DNA from: Neoceratodus forsteri
Taxonomy: Eukaryota > Chordata > Ceratodontiformes > Ceratodontidae
Length of the DNA stretch: 64,000 nt
Assembly: GCA_016271365.2 (NCBI GenBank)
Contig: CM057452.1
Location: 828,536,001-828,600,000 of the forward strand
Direction: 5' to 3'
In this document: in pieces, positions 54,150-64,000 of the stretch
Position numbering within the stretch: the stretch's first letter is position 1
How the letters are laid out: the number at the start of each line of letters is the position of its first letter
Program-made: the position numbers and the translations under genes
The notes under the pieces: generated by a model
Databases searched by the model: none
What the model was told of the DNA's origin: nothing
What the model saw: the letters and a program-made list of their open reading frames with translations, nothing else

Positions 54150-54965
54150 TGTTATGCAAGTCTATAAAAAAACAAGACTGCTGTGATAGCAGATCTTGTT
54201 GGTACATCGGATCTGGCTTGCATCACCGAGACTTGGCTGGATGAAAATGTAGGTCCAGTCTTGGCATCAGCAGTTCCAGCCAGGTACTCAATGATACATA
54301 GCCCGATGATGGATTGTAGGGGCGGGGGTATAGCCATTTGTTTTTAGTTGGAGCTGGGCCTTATGGATATTCCATTGGGGGCAACCAGATCCTTTGAGTG
54401 TATCGTGGGCGTGGGTGTAGGATGCAGGATACTCCTTGTTTACCATCCACCAGGTGATGGGAAGAATTCCTGCAGGAAGTCACAGGCTTCATCATTGACA
54501 TGGTGTTGGAGTCCCCAGGTGGTTAAATCTGGGGGCTGTCAATGCCTGGATCGATGATGAACTCTCGCAGTTTGGTCAAGACTTCCTCCAACTGATGACT
54601 TTGTTGGGCCTTACACAGGTAATTACCTCTGGGACCCACAATCATGGTCACTCATTGGACCTGGTGTTCCTCCTGGGGATGGAGATCTCTGATTTGGTGG
54701 TGGAACCAGTCAGATGGCCGGACCATCACACCATAGGGTTCAGTTTCATAGCTCCCCCAATGAACCTGCCCCTATGGAGATGGTCCAGTACTGCCCTTTA
54801 AGGGATGTGACCCCAGATGGTCTAATGGCAGTGCTTGATCTGTCGGGTATGCCGAGTGAATGCTTGGATCCAGGAGATCTGGTACATGCCTATAATAAGG
54901 CAGTGACAGTGGCCCTAGATTCCATAGCTCCTGTCCATGTTCATCCCCTCACTCTTCCCCCATGA
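54150..54965 (+). pseudogene. L2-related endonuclease
   Basis: VIADLVGTSDLACITETWLD (catalytic Glu), then CRGGGIAICF, a short gap, then SGTHNHGHSLDLVFLLGMEI (54595-54801) and PVRWPDHHTIGFSFIAPP, in which the family's S-D-H reads P-D-H. Frame 54714-54965 gives the linker AVTVALDSIAPVHVHP. At least three frame breaks are present. Confidence 0.85.
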
Positions 54966-55064
54966 TCCCCATGGTTTGATGGGACCTTGCAGGCATTGAG
55001 GAGAGTGGGACAAAGGTTGGGGAGGCGCTGATGGAAATCAAGTCTGGCTGATGACAAACTTAGA

Positions 55065-56706
55065 TTGATGGATCATTACAAGGTCTATCAATCAGCAGTC
55101 ACCCGTAAGAAGGCAGAATTCCTGTCCAGGGAGATTGCTGCTACACAAACCGACTGGCTCAGCTCTTCCGGACTGTCAACAGATTGTGCAATCCAATTTG
55201 TCTCCAGTCTGGAGGAGTTTTTTCACAAGATAAGTGTGATGAGTTCACTCATTTTTTCACAGATAAGGTTGCCACCATCAACTTTGGGATCTGTCTAGCC
55301 CCCTCTATTGGGTGTTGCAGAGGTCGGCAGGAGGTTGCGAGCACCCAGTTCACCTGGTCTGACTTCAGCCGGCCGGCGATCAGTGACATCATGAGGATCA
55401 TCCAGACTTTGCGTCCAACCTGCTGTAGTTTGGACCCGAGCCCAATGCACCTCCTTGTGGTGTGCATTGAGAAAATCAGCCCAGTCCTAGCTGAGATAGT
55501 CTGGCAGTCATCGGAGACAGGGGTATTTCCTGACCTCCTAACGGAGGCGGTTGTGTGACTACTCCTTAAAAAACCCCTCCCTTGACCTGGACTGTCTGAC
55601 AAACTACAGACCTGTCTTTAACCTGCCCTTTGTGGGTAAGGCTATCGAGAAGGTGGTTGCGTTGCAGCTGGATGATCATTTGACCATCCATGATGTCTAT
55701 GATCCTCTCCAGTCCGGATTTAGGAAGAGGCATAGTACAAAGATAGCACTTGTTTGGGTACTTAATGATCTCCTAATAGCGAGGGATCTGAGGACCCGTT
55801 CAGTCTTGGTCCTCCTTGATCTCTCTGCTGCATTCAACACTGTGGACAATGGTGTGTTGTTTGAGTGCCTGCAGTTCATCTGCAGACTGTCTGGTACAGT
55901 CCTCAGTTGGTTTCAATCATTCCTCAAGGGTAGGACTCAGAGAGTGGTGTAGGGGATTTATCCCTCAGCCCTTCTTCCCTATCCTGTGGGGTACCGCATG
56001 CTCCATTCTGTCACCCATGTTGTTTGTAGTGTATATGATGCTGTTAAGAGACATTATTAGGTGGTGCGGTCTGAGTTTCCACTGCTATGCAGATGATACT
56101 CAGCTATACATGTCCTTTGTGCCCAAACAGGGTGGAGCCCTCTCAGTCTTTAACAACTGCCTCTCTGAGATCCAGGATTGGATGAGTGCCAGCTGGCTGC
56201 TTTTGAACCTGTCTAAAACTGAAGTGTTGGTGCTGGACCCAGGTCATCAGGGTTCAGGTTTGCTTGCTGGACATCCTTCTGGGCTTTGGATTGTAGGCGT
56301 CCAGCTGATGATCTCTGACTGGGTGCAGAATCTGAGCATTATTTTTGTTGATGGCCTGACGCTTAAATCTCAGGTGTCGGCCATTGTCAAGACCTCTTTT
56401 TACCATCTGAAGAATATCACCTGGGTAAAGCAACTGGTACCGCCTAACGACCTTCCAACTTTGGTCCATGCCTTTGTGACCTCCTGCGTTGACTACTGTA
56501 ATGCCCCTTGCCCAGGGCTGCCGGGGGTTAATATCTGCCACTTGCAGCTAGTGCAGAATGTGGCAGCCAGGCTGTTGACTGGCTCTTCAAGATCATGCCA
56601 TATCATGCCTGTGCTCTGCAGACTGTACTGGCTGCTGATACAGTGGCAGATCACCTTCAAAGTTGAATTGCTGGCCTACAAAGCCCTACATGGCCAGGGA
56701 CCTTGA
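55065..56706 (+). pseudogene. L2-related RT and C-terminal region
   Basis: Linker DHYKVYQSAVTRKKAEFLSR. RT: NYRPVFNLPFVGKAIEKVVA, DPLQSGFRKRHSTKIALVWV, VLVLLDLSAAFNTVDNGVLF (motif A; family AAFDTVDH), then after a frameshift CSILSPMLFVVYMMLLRDII (motif B) and FHCYADDTQLYMSF (motif C, intact). C-terminal: FVDGLTLKSQVSAIVKTSFY, VHAFVTSCVDYCNAPCPGLP, VQNVAARLLTGSSR and FKVELLAYKALHGQGP. The 296-residue open frame at 55816-56706 is one of the longest in the window. Confidence 0.9.
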
Positions 56707-57112
56707 TACTTGCAAGATCTGCTTTGTCCCTTCTGCCCCCTCTGCCCCCTCCGCTCCTCTGATGAGGGACTGCTAGAGGTTCCCAGGGTTTGACTAAAAA
56801 CCTTCTCTACCTCATCAGGTGAGGGAGTGCCTGACAGTCCAGAGCTTTAAGACTGCTCTAAAAACATATTTACTCAGCTTGGCCTTCCCTGAGTTTCATT
56901 AGAATTCTGAGATCGTTATTTAAAAATTGTATTAGCTGTAAAATTCAGAAGATGGATTTTAAGTAGTTATGAACTTTTAGATATTATGTTGTTGGTTTTA
57001 ATTAATATTGCTTTATTTGTTTATGTTTTTAGTCCCATTGTACAAGTGCATTGAACAGATCCTGGAATTGAGCTTTTTATAAATAAAGTTTATTTGATTT
57101 GATTTCAGGAGG

Positions 57113-57469
57113 CAAATGTTAATGTGGCGCCGACAACTACTCACCATGTCTAAAAACCTACCAATATGTCAGAGTGCCTATATACAAGGTGTCATAAACT
57201 GCTTTGTATAGGCACACCAGCATATTTTAGGGGCAGTAACAAGCAGGTTACTGACTTATTAAACATGCCAGCCAGTATGGCAATTTATAGTCCTTCCAGC
57301 TTTGAAGGTGCAAAATGGTGCACCTGACTCATTAACCCATTTTGCAATCACAAACAGGGAATGAATATTAAGGCCTATGAGTTTAATGTGCTTTGCTCCC
57401 CATTGTTATTTAAGGGGAAAAGTATATAAAATGAGTGACTTGCTGGACAGTATCCATATTTCAAGTTAA
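57113..57469. other. Spacer, no recognisable feature
   Basis: Non-coding sequence between the L2-related LINE and a CR1 tail. No repeat is supported. Confidence 0.4.
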
Positions 57470-57895
57470 CATAGAAACATAGAAACATAGAATTTGATGG
57501 CAGATAAGGACCGCTTGGCCCACCTAGTCTACTCATTTCCCTACCTAATGGATAAGCTGCAGATCCTAGTTAACCAGCAGCCTACTTCTTTCTACCCCCA
57601 ACCCCTAGAATTGCCTTATGGCTGTCCCATGCATGCTTGAATTCAACCACTGTTTTGACTCCACAACCTCCTCCAGAAGGCCGTTCCATGCATCCATAAC
57701 CCTCTCTGTGAAAAATACTTCCTTACATTACCTCTGAGCCGCCCCCATCTTCAAATTGTGCCCCTTGTTCTTGCACACCTCTTTTTTTGAAAGATGCTAC
57801 CCTCTTGGACTTTGTTGATTCCCTTGAGGTACTTGAAAGTTTCTATCATGTCCCCCCTCTCACTCCTTTCCTCGAGGCTATACATATTTTGCAAG
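57470..57895 (-). mobile_element. CR1 3' end, minus strand
   Basis: On the minus strand it finishes with several copies of 'ttctatgtt' (plus strand 'acatagaaacatagaaacat' at 57470-57495), the classic CR1 terminal repeat. Upstream is 'agactaggtgggccaagcgg'. The coding remnant reads YSLEERSERGDMIETFKYLK and GYGCMERPSGGGCGVKT. Only ~420 bases survive. Confidence 0.9.
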
Positions 57896-59149
57896 TTATA
57901 ATTAATTGGTCATTTCCTTAAACTCTGATCCTCTCTTCCCCTGTGTATCCTCTGTGCCTTGTCTCCCTTCTCCCTTAGGTCTCTTCTTCATGACTTTACT
58001 ACTCCCATCTGCAACTGGCCATGACCCCCATCCCTCTACACATATTACCCCCGTCATGTTTGCTCACTCTGCCCCCATTAAGCCTGGTTCAGGTAATTTA
58101 TCTTTGCATATCTAAGCTCAATTTTTGGCTACTGAACACTTTGTTGTACTTTTTTACCCTGCACTGTTCAGCATTATGCTCCTTTTGATGAACAAACTGT
58201 TTCTATAGACTCTTTCATTTTGTATATCTGTTAGTGTACTATCCATTTTTTCTCCTTTGTGCTATCTTCCATACCCCTCCCCCTAGACACATCTTGAAAC
58301 AAGCCATTACCAGCTCAGTATGTCTTTCTTGCTAGACCTTTTGAAATAAAGAAAAATTAATATAGTGTTTTTCTTTAGGGCCACTGCTATTTTAAAAATT
58401 AAAGCAGCAGTGCAATGAAATGGCTAAAAATTGACCCACCTTTTTACTTCCTTATCAATGCCAGATGTCTTCCAGTTTATTATGGTGGTACAATTTTCAG
58501 TTTCTGTTATCACATAAAATTTTATGAAAGTTTTAAAATAATTATTTCTCAAGAAAAGAAGATGGCCACCTCATTCTTGCATAGAAATAATAATACTGAG
58601 GACCCAAGGAGGATAAGAATCTAGGCAAAAATGCAAATGTACAGTACACGCTTAGAAGCATGCAGAAAACCAAAATCAACAGTTCTGCCAATATTTTCAT
58701 AACCATAGCAGAAAATTAGCTTTTTGGAATAACTTTTTTGTTGCTCTGCTGCTTTAATTCTATTGCCACTTTTTTTAATTATCAATTGCTAACATTAACT
58801 GAAGAAGTAAAACTGCCCCAAAAAAATGGCAGTTTGACACACTGTCTGATCTCTGAACAAGCATACTGTATTTAATACAACTTGTACTGTCCATTTGTCT
58901 TCATTTCACAGAGCTTGAGTTCAAACAATTTTAGTGTCTGGCAAGTCTATTCAATCAAGATAAAGCTACTGCTGAATAATTTACAGCTTCTCTCTTAGGT
59001 TGGAATGAATAGGTTTTCTTGCCCTTAGCAAATTCCTTTGCTCAACATAGACAAGGATCATCAGAGAGACACCATAATAAAGTCAGCTAACACTATGACA
59101 CTAAAATGTTAGGGCTCTTTTCAAAAAGGTCAAGTGTGACAGAGAGGAA
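57896..59149. other. No recognisable gene or element
   Basis: About 1.25 kb of AT-rich sequence. Frames 57906-58115 and 58415-58624 have no recognisable domain. The 3' end may include the decayed start of the L2 that follows. Confidence 0.4.
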
Positions 59150-59474
59150 AATATCAACAGGCAAAAAGTAAAAGGTCTTTAGTTGGGGGTTGTGAATATT
59201 AACCACAGGTATCTTGGAGCAAGGGGTCTAGCTGTTTGAATTAATAAAATCAAATATTTTTGTATTTTACACTATTCTATCACATTCAGTCAGATCCAAC
59301 TGTGAATGCCTAGCAATAAAGCTTTTGATAAGGTCAGGGCACAAATCTCTGTCATTCTGTCTGCATCTATTCCACCAGGTAAAAAAATCTGGGCATAGAG
59401 TCACTTGCTCTCTACTTCATGCAACTTCATCAGAACTGGGAATATGTTGTTACTGGTGACTTTAACATCAATTG

Positions 59475-61158
59475 AAATGCTATTGGACAGGGTACATCCA
59501 AGGGTACTGAGGGAACTAGCAGAAGAGCTTGCAGGGCCATGGGCGAGCCTGTTCAATAGTTCACTGGAGTCAGGCATGGTGCCACAGGACTGGAGAATGG
59601 CACATGTGGTGCCCCTTCACACGAGTAATCTCAAGGATGACCAAGAGAATTGCAGACTGGTCAGTCTTACCTCAATTGTGTGCAAGCTCATGAAAGCCAT
59701 ACTTAAGAAAAGGTTGGTAAATATCTGGAGGTGCACAGTCTCTGGGTGAAGCAGCACAGGTGTATAGGGAGGAGACCATATCAAACAAATCTGATGTACT
59801 TCTTTGACTGTGTCACTAAGACAGTAGACAGGGGCCAAGCAGTAGATATCCCCTATCTGGATTTCAGCAAGGCCTTTGATTCTGTTCCCCACTGAAGGTT
59901 GATCAGGAAGTTTGTGGATCTCAGGGTTTGGGAGAAGATGACCAGATGGATGGTAAATTGGGTGAGGGATAGAACCCAGATGGTGGTAGTGGGGTAGAGT
60001 TATCTAGCACCAGAGAGGTCAATAGTGGGGTCACTTAGGGTTCAGTACTGGGACTGGTATTGTTCAATGTTGACATCAGTGACATTGGGGATGGCATTTA
60101 GGGTAAAATATACCTATTCTTGAACAATGCCAGGCTCTGCGGGAGGATGCACACAGCTGAAGAGATACGGGACCTACGGGATGATCTAAAAAAGCTTGAG
60201 GAGTGGTCTTTGATCTGGCAGCTTGGCTTCAATGCCAAGAAATGCAAAGTTATAGAAAGAAAGAAAGAAAAAAAGAAAGAAAGAAAGAAGGAAAGAAAGA
60301 AAGAGAGAAAGAGAGAAAGAAAGAAAGAAAGAAAGAAGAAGAAAGAAAGAAAGAAAGAAGAAGAAGAAAGACACTGGAACCAAGAATCTCAGGATGGCGT
60401 ACTACGTTGAGGGATCCAGGCATCTCCAACAAAGGAGAAGGAACTGGAAGTGATTATCACTAGTGACTTAAAGCACTCCAAGCAATACAAGAAAGCATCA
60501 ACAAGGGCAAACAAGATGTTGGGAGATATAGCTAGAGGGATGAGCAGTAGGAGACAGGAGGTTATACTGTCCTTGCACAGGTGACTAATGAGGATATATC
60601 TAGAGTATGGAATTCGGTACTGGTGCCCACATCTCAAAAGGACATTAAACTGCTGGAGATGGCCCAGAGGAGGCTATAAAGATGACTGTGGGTCAGCAGG
60701 GTAAGGCATATGATGAGAGGTTGAGGGCATTAAACATGTACTCGCTGGAGGACAGTAGGGAGAGGGGACATGACTGAGACACTAACTACTTGAAAAGCTT
60801 AAATAAGGTGGTTAAGGAGGGTTTCTTCAAGCTACCTACATGATGACCATAACATGAGGAGACACAGTCTAAAGCTGGAGGGTGAAGGTTTAGGAGGGAG
60901 GTAAGAAGGTACTTCTTCATGGAGAGGGTGGCCAGTTGAAATCGCTGCTTGAAGAGGTGATCTCAAAGACAGTGGGCATCTTCAAAAGAGGCTAGGATAA
61001 ACATAAGGGGAAGGTAAGGGTCAAGCATGGGGAGGATAGAAAGGATGGAAGGAGTGTTGAGTGGGGCAAGGTCAGTAGTTCAAGCTGCGGACCCTCTAAT
61101 ACAAGCAGACTAGACAGACCAAATGTCCTTCTTCTGCTGGCGTCTTCATATGTTTATA
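59475..61158 (+). mobile_element. CR1 nested in the L2 endonuclease
   Basis: It opens within the RT: LDRVHPRVLRELAEELAGPW and FNSSLESGMVPQDWRMAHVV (frame 59405-59749). Then CTSLTVSL and a degraded motif A (YLDFSKAFDSVPH; LIRKFVDL), then LEEWSLIWQLGFNAKKCKV at 60200, an expanded GAAA tract, and LEVIITSDLKHSKQYKKAST, LEYGIRYWCPHLK. The end is 'ccttcttctgctggcg' and 'atatgtttatatg'. The L2 codons on either side belong together, so the CR1 is the younger. Confidence 0.88.
60255..60372. repeat. (GAAA)n microsatellite inside CR1 coding sequence
   Basis: About 115 bases of AAAG/AAGA repeats with some GAG and AAGAAG variants. It starts exactly after the CR1 codons NAKKCKV.. and replaces the following coding stretch. 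Frames reading KKERKKE or LSFFLSF are artefacts. Confidence 0.96.
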
Positions 61159-61189
61159 TGCTAAGTCCAGCACAGGTCATAGGCATAAA

Positions 61190-61626
61190 ATGTCCAGCCT
61201 ATTTCCTACAGAAATGGTCACTGAGCAAGCTAGCACCAATTATAAAACAGGCAATATGATGCTACTTGATTGGGTACTAGTTACACACCCTGATAGGGTT
61301 AAGGTTGTCAAAGTTCTGCCTGATACTCTAAGTGACCACTTCCCGGTGCAGTGTCTATGGGCAGCTAAACAGACAAGGCCACACACCACCACCAACCCCT
61401 GATCATAGTCAGCTGAGTCCTAAATTAAATGATGGTGCCTGAATGCAAATCTTACTTGGCCCAAATTGATTGGAGCTTCTTAGATGTCATTCCTGATAAT
61501 GACTTGGCCCTAGAATTCTTTGTTTCTGAGTTCACACTTGCCTGTGGTAAATTTGCACCTTTTAAAAGTGCAAGGCAAGAGAAACACCATCCAAATGGAT
61601 CATCTCCTAACTCCTTGCCTGCATGA
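61190..61626 (+). pseudogene. L2 endonuclease end and linker
   Basis: 61190-61402: NYKTGNMMLLDWVLVTHPDR and DTLSDHFPVQCLWAA (catalytic Asp-His). 61429-61626: YLAQIDWSFLDVIPDNDLAL, then FTLACGKFAPFKSARQEKHH. This continues the endonuclease broken at 59473. Confidence 0.85.
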
Positions 61627-62119
61627 GGGAGAGGGACAATCTGTGAGCACTGACCAGGGAAACAGTGTCCCATGTCCACCTGCAGAGGTATAAGGAAGCC
61701 CACAATAAGTGCACTAGTATGTAAGGAAAGGCCAAATCTGACCTCTGTAAGGACCAGCAGACCTAGAACTGGAGCAATGGCAAAAGACTCTAGGACAACA
61801 TCTCAGAGCTCCTTAGCAAGGGAATTAAAACCACTCCTCTAATACTTATAGTGGAGGATCGAGAGGTCCATGATTCCACTTAAATTGTCAATTACTTCAA
61901 CACAGCTTTTACTTACCTCCATTTCTTCATCCCCACTGAGCCTGCCCAGACTCTCTGCAGGGAACCAGATCTTGAACCCTGTCAGATGGTGGGCTGTGAA
62001 CCAAGGTACCCTACATTCTACTTTGAGGATGCTTCAGTCAAAGACACATCAAAATACAAATTTGGCAAAACTAGGTGTAGAAGTGATTTGGTTCATATGA
62101 AACTTCCTGCCCTGGTGGT

Positions 62120-63545
62120 AGAGGAACTTTCCCACACCATCTCTAGAATTTAACTTTTCACTGTGCTACTCGAAGTTCACAGAGAAGTAGAAATACACAC
62201 TGGTTACACCAGTTTCTAAAACCAGAGACCACATTAGCCTTGCCAGTTACAAAGATATTTATTTTCTCTCCCCATTGTCAAAGACCTTCAAGAGAATACT
62301 CTCTGACCAACTTGTCATATACCTGTAACAATACAGCATCCAGTATAAAGGGCAGCATGGCTTCTGGAAGCTCCACAGCACCAACTCGGTGCTGTTGCAA
62401 TACACCAGCTATGATCATAAGACCCTTGACAATGGTGAATTAGTCAGAACTATATATATATTGACCTTACTAAAGTCTTCAATCTGGTCAATGATAAGCT
62501 TCTACTTAACAAACTCCTTGGCCTGAGCTTGTCACAGAACACAGTTGATTGGTTCCACAGCTATGTCATCAATTGTTCCTAGCAGGTGAAGACTGATCAA
62601 TCTTTGTCCGATATTAGCGGACTATCTATTGGTGTCCCCCAGAGCTCCAACTTGGACTCACTCCTTTTTGGCCTCTTCATAAATCAACTGTCTGATGCAT
62701 GTCAGACTGCAAACATATTCCTCTATGCTAATGATGCTGTCATCTATCCAAAAACCCTGACCTTGACAGCCTTACTGCCTCTCTCCAAAGTAACTCTCAG
62801 TCACTTGAAAGCTGATTCTCTAACAAGAAACTGTTCCTCAAGTACAAAAAAACCAAAGACTATGCCTTCTCTAGCCTCCCACAGAAGAGGAATGTGCCTC
62901 TCTTTGTCATCCGAAATGACCAAGGTCACTTTGAACAGGTGGAGACTTTCAAATACCTTGGAGTAACTCTGGATGACACTTTACCTTTTGTACTCCATGT
63001 TGACAGTCTGGTGGCCATAGTTACCAGAAGACTGGGTGCCTTGTATCGTAAAAGGAATAATCTCTCTGGGGATGCTAGATGCCTTATTGTGACCAGCTCC
63101 ATTCTGTCACTTATAGATTAGGGACTCCCTGTCTATTCCTGTCTATGGTGCTGCCTGTGACACAGTGCTAATCAGAGTAAAGCTGATCTGTATTAAGGCA
63201 TGTCCTTTGGTACATGGTGCAGATAACCACACTTATACTTTTACCCTTCACACACACTAACTGGCTACCTTTACCCAGCAGAATAAAGCTACAGACCTGG
63301 TTGTGAGCCAAAAATGTGCTCTTGGGCCTAACACCCCCTGCTTTAACAAATTGCTTCTGTACCATCTCCAACCAACACAACACCAGGAACATGACCTTAA
63401 GCCTCCTTTCAGGCATACTCAGCTGGGAAAGTGGTCATTTGCCATCAAGGTTGTTAAATGGTTAAACGATATATCTAATACACTGATGAATTTCCCCAAG
63501 TTTAATCAGTCTAAGAGATCTTTGAGGTCTGCCTTTGCAGTTCAA
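62120..63545 (+). pseudogene. L2 reverse transcriptase and C-terminal region
   Basis: Broken RT: 'gtcaatgataagcttctact' is the degraded motif A region. Frame 62586-62966 shows GVPQSSNLDSLLFGLFINQL (motif B) and FLYANDAVIYPK, where the first catalytic Asp of YADD is Asn. 62894-63121: TFKYLGVTLDDTLPFVLHVD, LGALYRKRNNLSGDARCLIV. 63303-63548: LLYHLQPTQHQEHDLKPPFR and KWSFAIKVVKWLNDI, ending at the C-terminal domain. Confidence 0.86.
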
Positions 63546-63724
63546 TAAATGCAAATGCAACCATTAAGCAGTTTTATTCAGTTTCTCACTGTACATAACC
63601 TGTGCCTTTTTATACAACGATCTGTATCAAGTTTTTCAAAACTGTGTGTAATTGTTCTGCCTCAAGTGCTTGGAGCCTCACTTGACTGCATTTCTACTGG
63701 AACTCCTTATTATACTTTGCAAAT

Positions 63725-63738
63725 GAGCAATTGTGCTC
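63725..63738 (+). promoter_or_regulatory. 3'-terminal LINE hairpin
   Basis: GAGCAATTGTGCTC, preceded by 'tttgcaaat' and followed by 'aaaggtaatt', near the end of the last L2. The loop differs but the stem is kept compared with 51330, which is compensated, structure-level conservation. Confidence 0.65.
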
Positions 63739-63775
63739 AAAGGTAATTGCTAACATTTTCAATAAATAAGTAAAA

Positions 63776-64000
63776 TAAAATAATGACCATTTAAAGAGTT
63801 TAGGTCCACCTTTTAGGGCAAACATCAATGGGAGGGAGGAGTGACCTTTATAAAGCACTTTCTGTGCTTGTGTACAGCTGTAGCATTCCATGTTGCTCCA
63901 AAGTCCACGTCCACCTTAGCCAAACCGGACCCCTCTTTCACTCCTTCTGCTGATTTGCCCTGGACAGTTCCCTTCATACCCACCACTGCTCCTTGTACTC
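63776..64000. other. Spacer to the window end
   Basis: No feature is supported in the last ~225 bases. Confidence 0.4.

Larger units (their letters stand above)
54150..57112 (+). mobile_element. L2-related LINE, plus strand, ~3 kb
   Basis: Endonuclease, linker, RT and C-terminal region are all present in order, with frame breaks. The 3' end is 'tataaataaagtttatttga' and 'tttgatttcag' at 57112. This tail type differs from the other L2-group copies (no GAGCA...TGCTC hairpin) but matches 51706-51760, so it represents a second L2-related family. The clade is inferred from LLDLSAAF-type motif A. Confidence 0.87.
59150..63775 (+). mobile_element. L2-group LINE, plus strand, split by a CR1
   Basis: The endonuclease begins near 59200 (CLGARGLAV) and reaches VVTGDFNIN at 59473, where a CR1 interrupts it. 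It resumes after 61158 with MMLLDWVLVTHPDRVKVVK and DTLSDHFPVQCLW, then linker, RT and C-terminal region. The 3' end has the hairpin GAGCAATTGTGCTC (63725-63738) and the tail 'ttttcaataaataagtaaaa'. Without the CR1 it is about 2.9 kb. It has many frameshifts. Confidence 0.87.

Noticed and set aside
60120..60463. Lysine/glutamate-rich and phenylalanine/serine-rich frames
   Set aside because: They are translations of the GAAA tract in both directions.

Overview
This 64 kb window looks like intergenic DNA from a large, repeat-rich vertebrate genome. I recognise no host protein-coding gene, rRNA or functional tRNA gene. The mix of CR1 and L2 non-LTR retrotransposons, an L1/Tx1-type LINE, tRNA-derived CORE-like SINEs and many hairpin-forming DNA-transposon relics (hAT-like, Harbinger-like and unassigned) suggests a tetrapod with a big genome. 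An amphibian such as a caecilian would fit, but the species is a guess from repeat content, not from a diagnostic sequence. Nearly every long open frame is a decayed transposon protein.

Layout. 1-4.1 kb: AT-rich unclassified DNA, a CA/TA microsatellite, a 59-bp minisatellite and one small foldback MITE. 4.1-7.3 kb: a striking tandem array of about ten ~285-bp units, each carrying a tRNA-like module on each strand. 8.1-10.6 kb: an L1-type ORF1 relic, broken by a hAT MITE and a CR1 tail. 10.6-14.0 kb: a minus-strand L2-group LINE, broken by a 485-bp SINE. 14.455-24.975 kb: one full-length L1/Tx1-type LINE bounded by 14-bp target duplications. Its ORF2 was cut twice, by an inverted 5'-truncated L1 relative (own target duplication) and by a nearly full-length L2. 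25.5-29.5 kb: a minus-strand relic of an unusual gene family with conserved acidic (D)TDTR/DDTDILV motifs, cut by a palindromic element that itself holds a second copy of the 485-bp SINE type. 29.7-31.4 kb: another minus-strand L2. 31.6-40.9 kb: three consecutive minus-strand CR1 copies; two retain ORF1 with an esterase-like G-x-N-D block, and one carries a hAT MITE with a perfect 8-bp duplication. 41.2-45.4 kb: Harbinger-like elements and arrays built on a short motif resembling the 5' end of tRNA-Glu. 46.2-48.4 kb: hairpin MITEs. 48.9-57.1 kb: nested LINEs, a CORE-like SINE and LINE tails. 57.5-63.8 kb: CR1 pieces and a last L2 that was itself split by a CR1.

How the parts relate. The region is a stratified record of insertions, and order can be read from nesting: L2 into L1, L1 into a CR1 tail, CR1 into L1 ORF1 and into L2, SINE into L2 and into a hairpin element. 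Two signals seem most worth following. First, the CORE-like SINE shares its 3' tail with two LINE tails in the window, the pattern expected when a SINE borrows a LINE's reverse transcriptase. Second, an 18-base tRNA-Glu-5'-like motif recurs at 57-73 bp spacing in at least four separate hairpin or array structures. All boundaries without target duplications are approximate (tens of bases).
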